A stretch of DNA of 64,000 nucleotides from Deinococcus aerius (GTDB taxonomy: Bacteria; Deinococcota; Deinococci; Deinococcales; Deinococcaceae): NCBI RefSeq assembly GCF_002897375.1, contig NZ_BFAG01000010.1, forward strand, positions 62,001-126,000. The letters run 5' to 3'. The position numbers and the translations under genes were made by a program. The notes under the pieces are model-generated. The model was not told the DNA's origin. It saw only the letters and a list, made by a program, of their open reading frames with translations, and made no database searches. Position 1 is the stretch's first letter. Every line of letters starts with the position of its first letter. Positions 62,285 through 64,000 of the stretch are shown here, in pieces.

Positions 62285-62515
62285 ATGAACACCCCAGCAA
62301 ACGAGGTCCTGGGCCGCGCGTGGGACTTCCTGAAAAAGGCACACTGCGAGCTGAGGGAAAGTGATGTCCGGGTGCTGTCGGGAGACCGCCTGGAGTGCGT
62401 CGAGGTCCGCCGGGCCGGTGTCCCCATCGCCAAGGGCTGCGGCCCGGACTTCGAGAAGGCCGCCACGCTCGCCTTTCTCGCGGCGGCGCAGCAGGTGCGG
62501 GACGAGGGCAACTGA
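62285..62515 (+). CDS. Small hypothetical protein
   Basis: A 76-residue soluble protein. Sequence such as LGRAWDFLKKAHCELRESDVRVLSGDRLECVEVRR suggests a small alpha/beta fold with a central beta-hairpin, and FEKAATLAFLAAAQQVRDEG a C-terminal helix. Its composition looks like a real protein. The leaderless TACCCT box supports the start. It ends 8 bases before the convergent histidine ammonia-lyase gene, with no room for a separate terminator. Function is unknown. Confidence 0.6.
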   Translation: MNTPANEVLGRAWDFLKKAHCELRESDVRVLSGDRLECVEVRRAGVPIAKGCGPDFEKAATLAFLAAAQQVRDEGN

Positions 62516-62523
62516 CCCGGCCC

Positions 62524-64000
<1,477 letters not shown>

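Overview
The window reads as a stretch of Deinococcus-type chromosome. It is very GC-rich. At least a dozen genes carry a TANNNT box 5-7 bases before the start codon and no ribosome-binding site, which is the leaderless arrangement typical of Deinococcus. Small structured intergenic repeats and a typical-length heme catalase fit the same picture. This assignment is inferred from style, since no rRNA or species marker is present. I see no tRNA, rRNA, IS element or CRISPR array.

Positions 1-21.4 kb are dominated by surface-polysaccharide genes. After a truncated peptide-binding protein, a sugar epimerase, an FAD reductase, an ATP-grasp-like protein and small secreted proteins, a TPR protein is coupled to an O-antigen-ligase-like protein (6756-8686). 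On the minus strand a ten-gene, nearly gapless operon runs from 19854 down to 8633: initiating sugar-phosphate transferase, the complete WbpA-B-D-E set for UDP-GlcNAc(3NAc)A, flippase, two glycosyltransferases, polymerase and a third glycosyltransferase. Its middle (about 9.73-14.78 kb) is strikingly AT-rich and looks like a transferred serotype cassette, with one junction inside the aminotransferase gene. A WecG/TagA-family transferase lies upstream.

Positions 21.7-24.4 kb carry an MFS exporter and a lone ketoacyl synthase. Positions 24.6-38.8 kb form a plant-glycan utilisation locus: a LacI regulator with two candidate operators, a sugar ABC transporter, a GH-A clan hydrolase, a GH1 beta-glucosidase, two GH3 enzymes (one cytoplasmic, one secreted), a Gfo/Idh/MocA dehydrogenase, a sugar isomerase and an MFS transporter. 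A second such locus, on the minus strand (53.5-58.8 kb), has another ABC transporter and two GH43 enzymes, which suggests arabinan or xylan use. In both loci an RNA hairpin separates the binding-protein gene from the permease genes.

Positions 38.8-53.3 kb hold signalling and stress functions: an MHYT histidine kinase with a degraded ATP-binding domain, a Zn/Cd/Pb-type P-ATPase with a palindrome over its promoter, a two-component pair, a GMC oxidoreductase abutting a decayed GntR regulator, and a large PAS-GAF sensor kinase. The right end has a catalase, small hypotheticals and a histidine ammonia-lyase cut by the window edge.

The items I rate most worth follow-up are the polysaccharide cassette junction, the structured repeat family (about 992, 31594 and 53404, with stems that differ in sequence but keep pairing), and the putative operators of the two glycan loci.
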